Below are positions 23,610 to 35,799 of a stretch of 64,000 nucleotides of DNA, one piece after another (the stretch's first letter is position 1; each line of letters begins with the position of its first letter). The notes beneath the pieces are model-generated. The model did not search any database, was not told where the DNA came from, and saw only the letters and a list, made by a program, of their open reading frames with translations. The translations under genes were made by a program, and so were the position numbers. Origin of the DNA: Isoetes taiwanensis (taxonomy: Eukaryota; Streptophyta; Lycopodiopsida; Isoetales; Isoetaceae); assembly GCA_021234155.1 (NCBI GenBank), contig JAJEKV010000008.1:22611158-22675157 (forward strand), written 5' to 3'.

Positions 23610-26240
23610 TTAAGAATGGCAGGAATGGCAGCATGCATCCAGTCCAAACTCATGAAGTTTTACGCTAAACCATTTGCCTGATGGCCATTCAATGGAGCTC
23701 GTCATTGTTTATTAGAATGGAGACTTGCAAGTAGATTTCATCTGATGACTCTACGATGACGAAGCAAACTTTGTCTATAATCCTATTGGGTACAGCTAGC
23801 ATCCATTCTTGGTGAAGGGTGTCCCCACTTTTTTCAGCGTGTAGGGTGTCTTTGGCTTAGAAAAATTAAATTGCATCTGCTTTAACAATGAGCATAGATA
23901 TTTGGTAAACAGTCTACATGCATCCACACACCTCATTGATAAATAAACTCTTTGATAAATATTTTGTTCCCTTCTAAGGCAATCTTTGCCGGGCCCCACG
24001 AAAAGCGTTACAATCTGGGCACTGTCTCGAAGACAGTCTCGGTAAAATACACATGCCATATTAGCACAAATGAAGCAACAAGTATAGTATCCATATGTCT
24101 ATGAATTGAATTGATTTTTAACATCCACGGCAACCAAAAGTCTATCGAACATGTAAGAATAGACCAACATCCGACAATTACGAACACAAATGTCAATATT
24201 CAATTTATGAGAAAATGTAACACGTAAGGCAACAAACAACCTAACACGAAGTATTAGGTAAACATTGCAAAGGAAAACGCTAATTAATACAATAGACATG
24301 AGCTGAGCCATTAGGCAAAAATTGCAAAGGGCGACATCAATATTAATACAATAGACATGAGCTCTGGCTTCAAAATGACTTTTGTTGACGAGTCAACGTA
24401 GGCGGATAGACACCTACGACAATCAACAATCTTCCTTTTAGAGAGAAACTTGCACCATAACAGCTAGATAAACTCGCATACTACTATGAGTAGTTGTAGT
24501 AATTGTTGTGGACGATTTATGATGTAAGAGCTAGGATTGATTGTTTGGTACAGATTAGACTAGGAGTTTCTCATAAACACTAAAAAGGCATGGTGAAAAG
24601 CATCTAAATATTGGGGACTTACAGGTGTCAGAACATGGATTTATCTTAACTATTGTCCAAGTGTTGATTTGCATTTCAAAAAGCGTATAAAATATTAGAA
24701 GTTTAGACAAAAGTTGCAAGACAAAGTTAATATTGTAAGTGTCAAAAGACACATACCGTGGCTATAGGCTTAAATTAAGCTAGTGTAAAAATTTCTAAAA
24801 AGACATGCTCTAACTACGAGAGTAAATTAAGCTGTGTATGGTCCAAGCTAATCATATGCATTTGAAGCATTCTGCAAATCACCAGCATTTTGGTCCCAAA
24901 TATAGCACATGTATCTTGTCATTGTAACTGTTCAAATTCTTAGATCTTAAAGCCCTGTTCGTCTCCTACATAATAGTGAATTTCGTGGTGAACCCCATTA
25001 ACATTTTATGAATTGAACAACTCGAGTAAGACTATGAGCAAATATAAGTATAGACAATATAAGTACAAATCTGAAACATAGATAGCCAAAAGTTACATAG
25101 AACTGAGGGGAGGTTCTAATGCTGCAGCATTTAGCTTTGCAAGATATGCTAATTATGTCATGGAAAAGTCTAACACAAATTACCTATAGTACATCAAATA
25201 TTGAATGAACCTGGAAAGACCTGTCAGCAGGGAAACTCACATTAGCGCCGTCAACTTCACAGCATAGAAGGATGCAGAAAAAGGCAACAAAAAGCTAAAA
25301 CCAAAACCATAAATTTCTCCTGCGCGAGTATAGCAAGTTGAGATCTATCTTCTGATTAAGAAATATGTGCACACTTTCCATATCCATCTTCCAGTGGAAC
25401 AACACTCCTGCTTTCCTCTGCCTAGAAGGCCTTTCCCAACACGTCTTTCCGTGCTGTCATTCCGATAGCCCAATGTAGCTACCACAGCGAGATCCACAGA
25501 TTCCATTATCTCGCTCAACTCTATCCCAAAGTCTTAGCAACAACAATGGGTCTGTTGTAAACTAAGTCGAGCTTGGCCATGTTTATGCTTATTTGCAAAA
25601 GCTATCGCCCATGAGATCTAGGATTTCAACACCATAATTTTTTTTTGGACCATGAGGTTCATAAGTATATAGACACAAGGCACTATATTTATCCATTTCT
25701 CTCATTGTGCAAATGTAATTTGAGCAACAGCACAACCTGAGTGTCACCGCTGTTTCATTTGAGTGTCAACCTGAGTGTCAACCTGAGTTTCATTTGCTGA
25801 ACAGAAGCCTTACTTGTCCTATCTATGTCAATCATGCACTAGGAGGATCTGACACTCTTATCATTGCGTTATAACTGACATCAACACAGGTTTAACTGAA
25901 AGCACGACATTTATACACAGAGCTTTCCTTGTATGCAAAACAATGCCAAATTTAAGAAGCATGCTGTCAAGGCAGTGAAATGGACACCCAAAAGAACAAA
26001 CGGCTTGAAAGCCATTTCTGAGTTCATGCCTATATAGTTGGCAACTTGACAGGATGGTGAGACCTCTAACAGATGCAAATGGAAAGCAAATGTTATAAAA
26101 CAAAGCAAATCATGTGCTCAAATTACAGAAGTAGTGCTTTTTGTTTGCACACACTATCCAAGGAGGCAATCACACTTTTATTAATCTGTTACGGCTCACA
26201 TCCAAAGAAGGTAACAACAAGTACAACATCTGCACAAAAA
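23610..26240. other. No recognisable gene
   Basis: AT-rich, only short ORFs. An imperfect ~59-bp tandem duplication sits at 24245-24361. Around 25786-25830 a copy of the exon edge at 26258-26300 (the 'gtttcatttgctg.acag.agccttac' phrase) suggests a local partial duplication of the RBM34-like gene's 3' part. Confidence 0.45.
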
Positions 26241-26282
26241 TAGCTGGACCTACATTAGTTTCATTTGCTGGACAGGAGCCTT

Positions 26283-26762
26283 ACCTGTTCTATCTATGTC
26301 ACCACTTGCCCTAGTCCCCTCAAATGGTTGTGCAGCATTATTTGAGTCAATCTTCTTGTCTCCTATTTTTCTAGCAAGGTTTTTCTTACCCTTCCCACTT
26401 GACCTAGTCCCCTCAAATGATGCTTTACCAGTATCTCTCTTACCTTGTAGCCCTTCTCTCCAACTTCCAACCGTTTTGCTTGATGTATCCGAACTGGCAA
26501 TACGTTTAACTCGCAGAACCCTGTCCCTCAGAGTTAGATTCCGTTTTGACAATGCATCCTTGACTCCCACCTACACTCTTAGCAATCAGAATCAAGCAAC
26601 AGAAGCTTAAAAAGATATAAAGTATAAATTTACCTTGGATTTGAACATAACAAAAGCAATGCCTTTTCCAATGTTATTCTTACGGTCCCTAACAACTCGT
26701 ATGGCTTCAACTCCCTGCCCACTAGTATCACATTGGAAAAACATCGTATAAAGCTCCTCCTC
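26283..26762 (-). CDS. RBM34/Nop12-like RNA-binding protein, second RRM and tail (two exons)
   Basis: Two minus-strand exons. Exon 26762-26634 follows an ATAG acceptor and ends at a CCAAG|GTAAAT donor. It encodes EEELYTMFFQCDTSGQGVEA then IRVVRDRKNNIGKGIAFVMF, an RRM with RNP1 as GKGIAFVMF. The next exon (26578 to about 26283) continues VKDALSKRNLTLRDRVLRVK RI, the end of the RRM, then a basic Ser/Gly/Lys tail, and ends at an ACAG|GTAAGG donor. This matches plant RBM34/Nop12-type nucleolar proteins, which bind pre-rRNA in 60S assembly. RRM1 and the N-terminus were not found in the window, nor was the last exon. Exon phases agree. Confidence 0.75.
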
Positions 26763-26779
26763 CTATAAAGCACATATGT

Positions 26780-28280
26780 AAAATCAAGATAGAAAGCTCT
26801 AATAAGCCTGATACTTTCGCAAACAATGTGCAGTCCCTCTCATACTCCTGCCATCTAGCAGACTTTTGCAGGCTGTCCTCTGGCATAAATCAAGCAGTGT
26901 TGACAAACCAGTGAATACATAACATGGCATTTCACATTATATATCCATATCCCCATATCCACTAAGAACTTTAACATGCGTTCAACTTAGAATGTTGAAA
27001 GTTTTAACGATTTGATCTTCCAATAAGCCTGGAATCATTCTACAAAGTTCGTAAATTTGAGTAAACATATCCACTACAAATCACATCCACTACAAATCAC
27101 GTAAGTAAACCTCATTGAATAAACACCTTGTTGATCTCCGGTACAACCTCGGATAAGGATAAGTTTGCAGACTAACTCAATAGTTCAGACAAATCAGAAT
27201 GGAAGGGATTTCTAACTTAGTAGAGCATATGACTTGCAAGTAAGGAAGATAGTGATGGAAGAGAAGTGTCTAGAATGTATATTAGGTATTGGAACACAAC
27301 AATCCTTTGCAAGTGCGAATAGACAATAGATTCTCCGGATAAAAAACGACACAGCAACGCTATACTGGCCAATTGTAGAACATATTGACTAAATTAGCAT
27401 TGTGTGCAGCAACATTTTGCTCTCGAACTGGACTTTTAGAAGTGGCTGTAAAAGAATAGAATGCCAATTTGAATACGAGCATTACATCAATGATGGTACA
27501 AACAAAAATGCTTTGTGATAGCCCAGCAGGGCTTTCATTATTGAAATAGCATGCCTCATGATACATCATGCTTCGATAAGTTTATTAGAAGCATTTAAAT
27601 TTGGCAACCCACTTCCAGTGTTACTTCTGCATATATACATAAGATGTTTCAAGGTCTTTGTGTGTTAGAAAGAAAACTTGATTTTGATGCCCTTCAGCAC
27701 AACGCACAACATAATTCAGACATGGAATCCATCTCAGAAGAACTCAGGGTTACCCTTTCATATGGAGCTCGATATAAATTTCTGAGCTGTTAACACAAAC
27801 GCATTGCAGAAGGGAGGCTTTAAACAGCCAAGTGGAATGTCAGATCCAGCCTACCTGATGCAAATGGAGCAACTAACTGCACCACAAGTTTTGGAAACCA
27901 CACAAGAAGTGATTGCAATTCTAAATTGCTATCTTACTAAGATAAGGCGGCAGCTTCGTCGTAATGGAGCATTGTGCAAACCGAGTAGAACCATGCTTAT
28001 AACATATAGAATTTAAATTTTCGCCGAGTCAAGACTGCATAAGTAGGGCAAGGCAAAGAGATTGTAAATATGAAAAAAGAAGATGAAGAGCACCTTCAAT
28101 GGCAAATACAGCTTATTAGCAGAACGAGAGCCTTGACTTGAACTATGAGCCGACGATGAGAATTTACTGTCGCAAGCATTTCTGACTTCTTATTTTGTGC
28201 CCAGAGAACCGTCTACACAAGATTCAAGAACAGAAATGAGAATAAACACCCTAACAGTTTTTATATTGCAAGAAAGAATA
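26780..28280. other. Introns or intergenic DNA of the RBM34-like gene
   Basis: No RRM1 exon could be found upstream of 26762. A plus-strand ORF at 27804-28016 (FKQPSGMSDPAYLMQMEQLT...) is open for 70 codons but unrecognised and opposite in strand to its neighbours. I leave it as uncertain. Confidence 0.35.
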
Positions 28281-28350
28281 GAAAGAATGAGAATTACCTG
28301 CGACCTGCCAACATATGTGCCACATTGCCAATATTGTTAGTGACAAAAAC

Positions 28351-29327
28351 GTTACTTTCACCACAAACAATATGATCTATAGCTGTTATTTTAGAAGAGA
28401 AGTTCATAAAATTGCAACTCCTCCCTGGTACCCAAAGTTTCCTTGGATAAAAATTTGAAAACAATGCCTTGAAAGGAGCTAACATTGTTTCTCCTCTGTA
28501 AACGTCCAGAAGGCAACATAAAGATGAGAATCGTTGCCAAAGCCAAGTGCCCTCAGCATCATACCAGTGTAAAAAAGGGGAAGCAAATGCACAACTGAAG
28601 AATCCTTTCCAAAGAAAACACAGTAATAAAGAAGCAGCTGTTGGCCGAGATTTTGGCATTAAACAGGCAAAGGGCAATGGTTTCTCAGGGCAGAGTATAC
28701 CTAAAGATCATGTACAGAGACTTAAGTGATGTGCATTCTACTCCATGAAATCCGCAAAAGAGAAGCTCCAAAACATGGCCGCATCCGTCACCCATAGGAG
28801 TGCAAATCCGTAATGGATAGGCGCTGCCCAAAGAATCTTTGAGAAAGATATCCTGTAGCTGCAACTACAATTCCAAATCGGCCAGCTTTCTCAGAAATAA
28901 GAAGAGAGGAGCAACCGAAAAGAGCGGCCGAGCTGCCCTAATGCCTCAAGTTCCAGTCTACTGCAACAACAATGCCGTATTTCATAAGCTAAAGAAAGGA
29001 AAAATGGTTACAGAATCGAAGAACAAAAAAAAAAAAAATTGCGCTACCTTGGATGATCGATAAGGATCATAAGCAGAATCAAACGTTACTTTAATCACAA
29101 ACAATATGATCTATAGCTGTTATTTTAGAAGAGAAGTTCATAAACAGTTGCAACTCCTCCCTGGTAGCCAAAGTTTCCTTGGCATAAGAATTTGAAAACA
29201 ATGCCTTGAAAGGAGCTAACATTGTTTCTCCTCTGTAAACGTCCAGAAGGCAACATAATGATGAGAATCGTTGCCAAAGCCAAGCGCCCTCAGCATCATA
29301 CCAGTGTAAAAAAGGGGAAGCAAATGC
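28351..29327 (-). repeat. Duplicated exon-like segment, two ~242-bp copies
   Basis: 28351-28592 and 29085-29327 are about 94% alike by eye, in the same orientation, 734 bp apart. Both encode on the minus strand FASPFLHWYDAEG.WLWQRF and VYRGETMLAPFKALFSN. The right-hand copy continues into a longer open frame (see 29091-29489). This looks like a local exon duplication. Confidence 0.75.
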
Positions 29328-29489
29328 AGCATATTGTTTAATGGTCCGCCGTGCCGAATCTTCTGCAATAAACGACTTCGTAACACTCAGAGGGACACTG
29401 CTGGGAGTTTTCACCTTCACACTAGCCAGTTTTGCATCTTCAACAAGGGAAGCGATGGTAGCACTGGAGTCATTTGCCTGTACACACAA
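29091..29489 (-). CDS. Unrecognised exon, longer copy of the duplicated segment
   Basis: A 132-codon minus-strand ORF. It starts with QANDSSATIASLVEDAKLAS and VKVKTPSSVPLSVTKSFIAE, then the duplicated block ending FSSKITAIDHIVC. The first half looks like genuine acidic protein sequence, preceded by 'ttg.cctgtacacac'. The family is not recognised. It lies between the RBM34-like and FORKED-like exons on the same strand and could belong to the 5' part of the RBM34-like gene. Confidence 0.35.
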   Translation of the reverse strand: MCVQANDSSATIASLVEDAKLASVKVKTPSSVPLSVTKSFIAEDSARRTIKQYAAFASPFLHWYDAEGAWLWQRFSSLCCLLDVYRGETMLAPFKALFSNSYAKETLATREELQLFMNFSSKITAIDHIVCD

Positions 29490-30200
29490 TGAAGGGGGCT
29501 CACAATAAGCAGACGGTTTATCATTGGATTGCCTTCTTCACGGACTCTCCATTGTTCATGAACTCTCCATTGTTCAGGTAACGAATGCACTATGGAATTC
29601 AAAACACATTGCAACAACAGTGCTATTCCGTACATCCATTTACTGTGATATTCGTTCCCATTGCCATGCCAAATCTGAAAAGGAAGAAAAAATCAGGAAG
29701 AAAAATATGACCAGCACAATGTACAATGGGTTTTAGAAGCTCCGCCAGCAAATGTGAAGCAATTACATGCTTAGAAAAACTTACCCTTAGGAAAAATGAA
29801 GAGGAGTCTTCAGATAGAAACCAACCTCTTCAAGCTTGTAAGCCCCATTATTTTCATTCATCTAGGCAATGAATGTTGTCAAGAACCACATGCTTTAAGC
29901 TTGTAAGCCCCATTACTTTCGTTCATCTAGTGCAATGAATGTTGTCAATGGCAAACCACCTGTTGCACTATAAACAGAAATAATAATATCAATCACAACA
30001 CTTTGAATGGATTTTATTACACTTTGAATGGATTTTACTACAATGAGATAAAGATTACACAGAAAGGCAACGTGCTGTTTGCCCTTATTATTTTACTGCA
30101 TATGATACACTTGAATCAAATCATTCATGTTTTCCCTTTGGTATTTATATAAGGCTGAAGAATATACATAGAAGGAATCACCTTTCTTGCCTAGCAGATA

Positions 30201-31100
30201 ATATCAACAAGATGTCCACAAATTATATTGATAAATGTTTTTGCACTCAAACTCTTGCATGCCAGAGCTTGTCTTGAGACCAAAATAGCATCTTTGTTCA
30301 CTACTTTCTAATAGGTTCCTTCCAAGCCAAGCAGGTATGTCTGGATGCAACTCAAAGAACGCCTTCAAGAATAGGAAAACAACGTGAATCCAAAGATGCA
30401 TTTAAAGGAATAACAACTAGAAGGTTCAACAGGGGCCATCTTACTTTTTTTGTTAGTCTTTACCGCACCATGCAAAAATTTCCTTTGCTGCAAAATGTTC
30501 TGTCACATTTAAACATTCGAAGTTGGAGACTGCTTTGCCAGTTATTAAGGTTAAGACGATTTTACCTGACTCTGCTTATCCATGTATACATAGACCATTT
30601 TCCAGTTTAAATCACCTGAAAAGCATACAGGTTTTGTAAGAAATATGAACTTGGACATGTAGAAATTGCCAGTAGTAAACTTACCTCTCTTTGAACGCTT
30701 AAGAAACTCACAACCCCTTGCAAGCAATTCCTGTGTATAGTACTCTGCCTCGCTGTCTTCTGATGCCAGCTGCCCACTAAATCCACTAGAGCTATTTGGT
30801 GCTATTTCATATGGTGTAACAGTTGCATAACTCCATGTTTCCTTTGATGTTCTTGCTTTGAAATTCGTTGCCCCACGTATTCCTGTCAAGAAATCACATT
30901 GCATAAGCAGGTATTCTAGGCAGTAAGTTTGTGTCCTATAATTTCTTAGAGTTTCCAATTCAAGAAAACTCATTTGCATACTATGGCCATAATTGCATTG
31001 TTTCCCCTCGTCGGACACATGATTTCAACAAACATCATCCACAAGCACTCACCAGTTGCAGCAGCTCCAGTGAGTCATGCATTGTGTCAGAGCTACAATC
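30201..31100 (-). CDS. FORKED / VAN3-binding-protein-like gene, C-terminal exons (DUF828 end and PH-like domain)
   Basis: Exons on the minus strand: one ending at 31053 (SLTGAAAT-like, donor CTG|GTGAGT); 30882-30685 (IRGATNFKART, TWSYATVTPYE, TQELLARGCEFLKRSKRG); 30615-30566 (DLNWKMVYVYMDKQSQ); a small exon about 30487-30445; and 30362 to about 30201 (FELHPDIPAWLGRNLLE, RCYFGLKT, QEFECKN, YNLWT). The order and motifs match plant FORKED/VAN3-binding proteins ('RGAATLKAR...QELLARGCELLKRTRKGDLHWK...IPAWPGR...YFGLKT...EFEC...WTQGV'). These act at the trans-Golgi with the ARF-GAP VAN3 in PIN sorting and vein patterning. Splice phases agree across the three main junctions. The last exon stops early (LWTSC then stop) and the first exon has indels in the LTGAAAT region, so the copy may be decaying. 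Confidence 0.75.
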
Positions 31101-32340
31101 CGACAGTTAATAGAAAACCAGAACTGGAATATTGCAAATCATATCTAAAATATCGGCATGAGCATTAAAACCTTGCAAGGAATTCGATGTTGCAGCGGTA
31201 ACAACCACCGAGTTTTGAAATGAAAGAAACTCGTCTACTTGAATCGAAAGGTGAAAAGGGGTCATAAAAGATGTTGCTCTGGCCGTGGCAGCCCTCCAAG
31301 CAAAATTAACAGCATGCTGGTAATTTGCCCCAGTAGCTTGAACATAAGGAGTGAGAAGAGGTAACCGGAAAGCTTGAACTGCCATGACAAACCATAAGAG
31401 CATTCACTTTAAAGCAAATTGGCATACAAATACAATCTTGCAAATGCGGCAACAAAAATATGAGAATTGAAAGCTAGAAAATACAACACATCAAAGCACG
31501 AATCTATAACTTGATCTACTATTACAGATCATTGCACGTTACTCTTAAGAATACTCGCACAGGCACTAGTAATGACAAAGCTTCAGTCATTGTGTTATGC
31601 AAGGAGGATAGATACGGCAAATTGTCTGCTATTATAAGCTCAATCCAGATGGAAGCAAGGCAAATAAAAAATCCTCTGGGGTCTGATTAAGGATCAAAGA
31701 ATAACATAAACGGAGGCCATGAAAAGATAAGTGGGTATTACCACAGAGGAGAGCGAAACCTCAAAAATGTCGGAGATGACAGCTATAGCGGCAGAGGCAG
31801 CAAAGTTCTAGCAGAAAATTAAACCAATCCATCCAAACCCACCATAGCCACACCTGGAAAGCCATACAGCCCCCGCACCAGCAAGCCCAACCGATCAAAA
31901 CCCCTGCAAAAGAATGACAATCGGGAAAAAACCACAATTGGGAGAAAAGAAAAAGATGAACTTTAGCTAAACCTGGGGTTTTCTCTCATGCTCCGTTGCT
32001 CCAAATTGAATGAACCATCTCCTCCGGTGCTGTAGAACAGCGTCCTACTTGTCCCGCTCCTTCAATCACCCGCCACTTCTTGGTTCACTGAATAAGAAAT
32101 TGAACCAAGGCACCAACGAAACCAAACAAAGGCAAGCATAAAACGTCGTCAAATCTTCAGTGAGGGACAGTGCAACAAAGGGCAACGATGCTCCGGAGCT
32201 TGAACAGGCTCCCGCCTGAGAGGCTGCTATAGAAGACGAAATGTGGCCGTAACCGCCGAGAGCAGCAACCTAGGATGGATCCGAATGCTACATAGCAGAA
32301 ATCGAAGCTGGGCAGGAGGACGGATCTGGAACTGGACGAA
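31101..32340 (-). other. Upstream region of the FORKED-like gene; no clear exons
   Basis: A 98-codon minus-strand ORF (31403-31107) containing VQATGANYQHAVNFAWRAAT and a second at 32420-32157 are open, but I could not match either to the N-terminal DUF828 part of FORKED-like proteins. Probably intron or leader sequence. Confidence 0.3.
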
Positions 32341-32344
32341 GGCA

Positions 32345-33640
32345 GGGGATTATCTGGGGGTTTTAACGTGGGCCGTCCAGATCTGAGATGGACGGCCAGG
32401 ATTCCGAGATCTACATTCAATATAATCCAACGGCCTTAATCAAAAGCCCCAATTTAAGTGGGTTGCTTGGGGACGATGGCGTGGCTTCCTCTCGGCCGTC
32501 GGATCTCACCGTCCAGATCTGAGATGGACGGCCAGGATTCCGAGATCTACATTCAATATAATCCAACGGCCTTAATCAAAAGCCGTCTTTGTACTATCAA
32601 TGGGTCTATAAAGATTCTATAAAGATTCTCCTAGATTCTCCAAGATCCTATGAAGATTCCCCTAGGTTCCCAAAGATTATTCCATAATTTCTCTAGGTTC
32701 CCCAAGATTCTATGGAGATTCCCCTAGATTACCCAAGATTCTATAAAGATTCTCTCATATTCTATAAGATTCCATCGATATTTCCTTAGATTCTCAAAAA
32801 TTTTAAGAAGATTCCTCTGGATTCGCAAAGATTCCTTAAAGTTCTACAAAGATTTCCCTAGATTCTGATATCCTACAAAGATTCCCCTAGATTTTATTAA
32901 GATTCCCCAAGATTCTCCAAGATTCCATCTAGATTCCCATAGAATCTTAAGGGTTTTATGAAGATTCCTCTAGATTGTTCTAGATTCCCAAAGATTTATT
33001 TGAGAGTCTCTAAGATTCTCTAAAGATCCCCCTAGATTCCAAAAGAATACTCCAAGGTTCTTCTAGATTCTTCAAGATTCCATGAAGATTTTTATGAAGA
33101 TTCCTCTAGATTGTTCTAGATTCCCAAAGATTTATTTGAGAGTCTCTAAGATTCTCTAAAGATCCCCCTAGATTCCAAAAGAATACTCCAAGGTTCTTCT
33201 AGATTCTTCAAGATTCCATGAAGATTCCCCCGATTCCCTCAACATACTATAGATTCCTTGAAACTCAAGATTCAAGAATATTCTTAGTATTCGATCATGT
33301 TGGCTCCAACCTGGCAAAATAGTGCCAAAGCACCACTCATTGGAAAGGTCTCTTCGAGAGGAATCCAACGGTGGGCCCCACCTTCATCCCGACCCCCTAC
33401 TGCAATTTGTAGAGGCGCAATTAGGCCGAAGGAAGGAAGCCTGAAAGTCCTCTCGTAAATACTTTGCCACCTCACGGCATCTTCCTTGCACCTTCTTCAC
33501 AAAAATCAAGGGCTAGGATTTATCCTCCCCTTTCGATCCAACGGTTCGGGGATGTGGTGCATGCCCCCATGTATGCCCATGCATGCCCATCATGGCCATC
33601 CATGCACCTCAATGAGGTGGCATTATCCTGGCCTTTCATT
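32345..33640. repeat. Dispersed repeat, copy B, with GATTC array
   Basis: Begins with the GGCCGTCCA/TGGACGGCC inverted repeat (about 32371-32397, seen again about 32508-32533 at 136-bp offset). The lead-in 'tctttgtactatcaatgggtctata' follows, then about 680 bp of imperfect GATTC array (32610-33290), and a unique-looking tail (catgttggctccaac...caccactcattggaaag...ggctaggattta...gatccaacggtt). The tail is shared with copy C at 60280-60730. No coding capacity. Confidence 0.85.
32610..33290. repeat. Degenerate GATTC minisatellite, ~10-11 bp spacing
   Basis: Dominated by phrases such as AAGATTCCCCTAGATTCTCC, with GATTC returning about every 10 or 11 bases for some 680 bp. A 136-bp block starting at 32955 is repeated at 33091. 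The array is not translatable in any frame for long. Confidence 0.85.
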
Positions 33641-33839
33641 TCGTAATTGGATGGCTGGGATGAATCTCTATGAACATGCCCATGGGATGACAAAACACAC
33701 ATCTAATACGTGTATATATATTAGTGATATAACAGATAAGAGATATATATTTTTTTTTTATAAGACAAGTTTTGATGGACAAAATTCGATTATATTCATA
33801 TATGTACAAAATTGATACAAAAGAAAAAGATGTTCGATG

Positions 33840-35280
33840 GACAGCTAATTGCGATCTCCCCGAATTCTTCGGGAGAGGGCCAAGTTCTTTGTCATGATAG
33901 TAACCCTTTTGGCATGGATGGCGCAAAGGTTAGCGTCCCCAAAAAGGGCTATCAGGTAAGCCTCAGTAGCCTCTTGCAGTGCAAGTATGGTAAAAGTTTG
34001 GAACCGCAGGTCTGTCTTGAATTCCTGGGCTATCTCGCAGACCAAACGCTAAAAGGGAAGCTTTCGTAGCAGTAGCTCTGTGGTCTTTTGGTACTTACGG
34101 ATTTTCCGTAAGGCCACGTGCCCGATTTAAACCGATGTGGTTTCCTTGGGGCCACTGCCCTCTGGGTCTGCATCGGCTTCCTGGGCAAGGTCTTGCCCCC
34201 TGTCACTGGGTGAGGCCGAGCTGCATCCACTCGGTCTTGCCGGCGGCCAGAACTTGTCGCCTTCACAATACCTCCAACAGTCTTGAGCTTTTCCTTATAC
34301 TTACTCCCTGACTTATGGGAGGTGGATTTCCGCCGTCTCTTAATGGTTAGCTCCTCGTCCTGTTAGGGGCACGCTGGTTATCTTGCTCTATATCCTGCTG
34401 GGTTTGCTCCTGCTGCTGGTTCTGATTTTGCTTGGCAAGCTCCTTCGCTTGCCATTGCTGCTCAACCATATCGGCCTCTTTGCATGTTGCATGGGCTGTG
34501 GTCATGCTCTCCTCCACCTCAGCGAAGCGTCAGGCCGTGATCCTTCGGAGTAGCTCTGCACGATAACGGTCCGGTCGGGCTTGCATATCCAGCTGAATTG
34601 CTATCAGATAATCTGCCATAAGATAGGATAGAACCTCACCCCAAATAAAACTTTGGGTGGCCTCATCATACTCATAAGGGGGAAGGTTGAAGAGATTGCC
34701 GTTTATGATAGCTCTTCCACCACCTAGGTAAATATACTGAAGCCCCCGAACTTTTTGGGTCTCCCCTCTCCATCTCTCGGGTGTCATCCACGCAGGCTAG
34801 CTCTCTGATTCAGGCTGCCCCCCTCCAGATGGCTTCCTCCTCAGAGACCTCCACACACGAGGGCGGATAAAACTTAACTAGCATCATAACTTGGGTAGGT
34901 TGCTCGACCAGGGTATAAGGCTGTTGGAGAAGGTTAAGCTTTATCAAAAAGCGCTCAGAGAGGTGGAAGATGGGGTATGGTATCCTATGCCCGGCAACAA
35001 AACGTTGCACAAGCTGAACCAAAAGAAGCTTGACCTTTGCAGGGTCGGTAGCTAAATGCTCCCCAAGCTCAGCGAAGATTTGGGTTATATTGAGGGTGCC
35101 ATAGCTTTGGGTCGTGCGGGTACGTGTCATATTCATGGGAGCTAAGTAAGAAGGGCAAGAATGGAGGCGCGAGGAGATGGTGGTGGCGTAGGGCAATGGC
35201 AAAGGCAAGGCACTTAGAGCTTCAACTCCGGCGACTATGGCGGACGGACAAGACGGGGCGCTCAACAGAGGAACGAACAA
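33840..35280 (-). pseudogene. Gag-like ORFs downstream of a 5' LTR, unrecognised
   Basis: Minus-strand ORFs at 35280-34810 (NITQIFAELGEHLATDPAKV, KLLLVQLVQRFVAGHRIPYP, IFHLSERFLIKLNLLQQPYT), 34787-34530 (LPPYEYDEATQSFIWGEVLS, LIAIQLDMQARPDRYRAELL) and 34266-34030 (basic, Arg/Lys-rich) lie just inside the LTR and primer site. This is the place of gag in an LTR retrotransposon: a helical capsid-like part followed by a basic nucleic-acid-binding part. No CCHC knuckle or known capsid motif is visible. The ORFs are split by stops and frame changes, so the copy is inactive. Confidence 0.55.
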
Positions 35281-35786
35281 GAGAAATAACCGTTACTTTT
35301 TAATTTTAAGATTTCAAAATTTTTTTGAAACTTTTTTTTTTTTTGAATTTTATACGGAGGCGATGGTATATGCATTTTTATACGCTGGGCGCTGCTGCAA
35401 TTATACGTACCCCTTTTAAAATTCCGAGACACTCCGATTAGAGCGGCACCCGAGTAGGGTTTTGACCCCTTTTATGGCAGTTCGATGTCAGGTGACGACA
35501 TCCCTAGAGTATTTGGACCATGCCCCGCACGTCGGTGCAAAAATCTTGTCCATCCGAGCTACCTGGAGGAAGTTGTGGCGCTTGCAAAACACGAACCTCT
35601 GGCTTCATCATCTGAACCTAATCAACCTACTATGGAACACTCTCCTACTCAACTAAGTTATTACTCCCATAACTAGGTCAACCCATATGCTAACTATGGA
35701 GTTGGAGTACTTTAACCTAAGACAAAATCCCGTCAACTAACAAGTTAGATTATGGCCAGTGCAATGATTTGGTCTACCAAAATCAT

Positions 35787-35798
35787 GCTCTGATACCA
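35787..35798 (-). other. Primer binding site, initiator Met-tRNA
   Basis: On the minus strand TGGTATCAGAGC follows the LTR end (…GTCACA) with one base between. It is complementary to the 3' end of plant initiator Met-tRNA and identifies 35800-37312 as a 5' LTR on the minus strand. Confidence 0.9.
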
Positions 35799-35799
35799 C

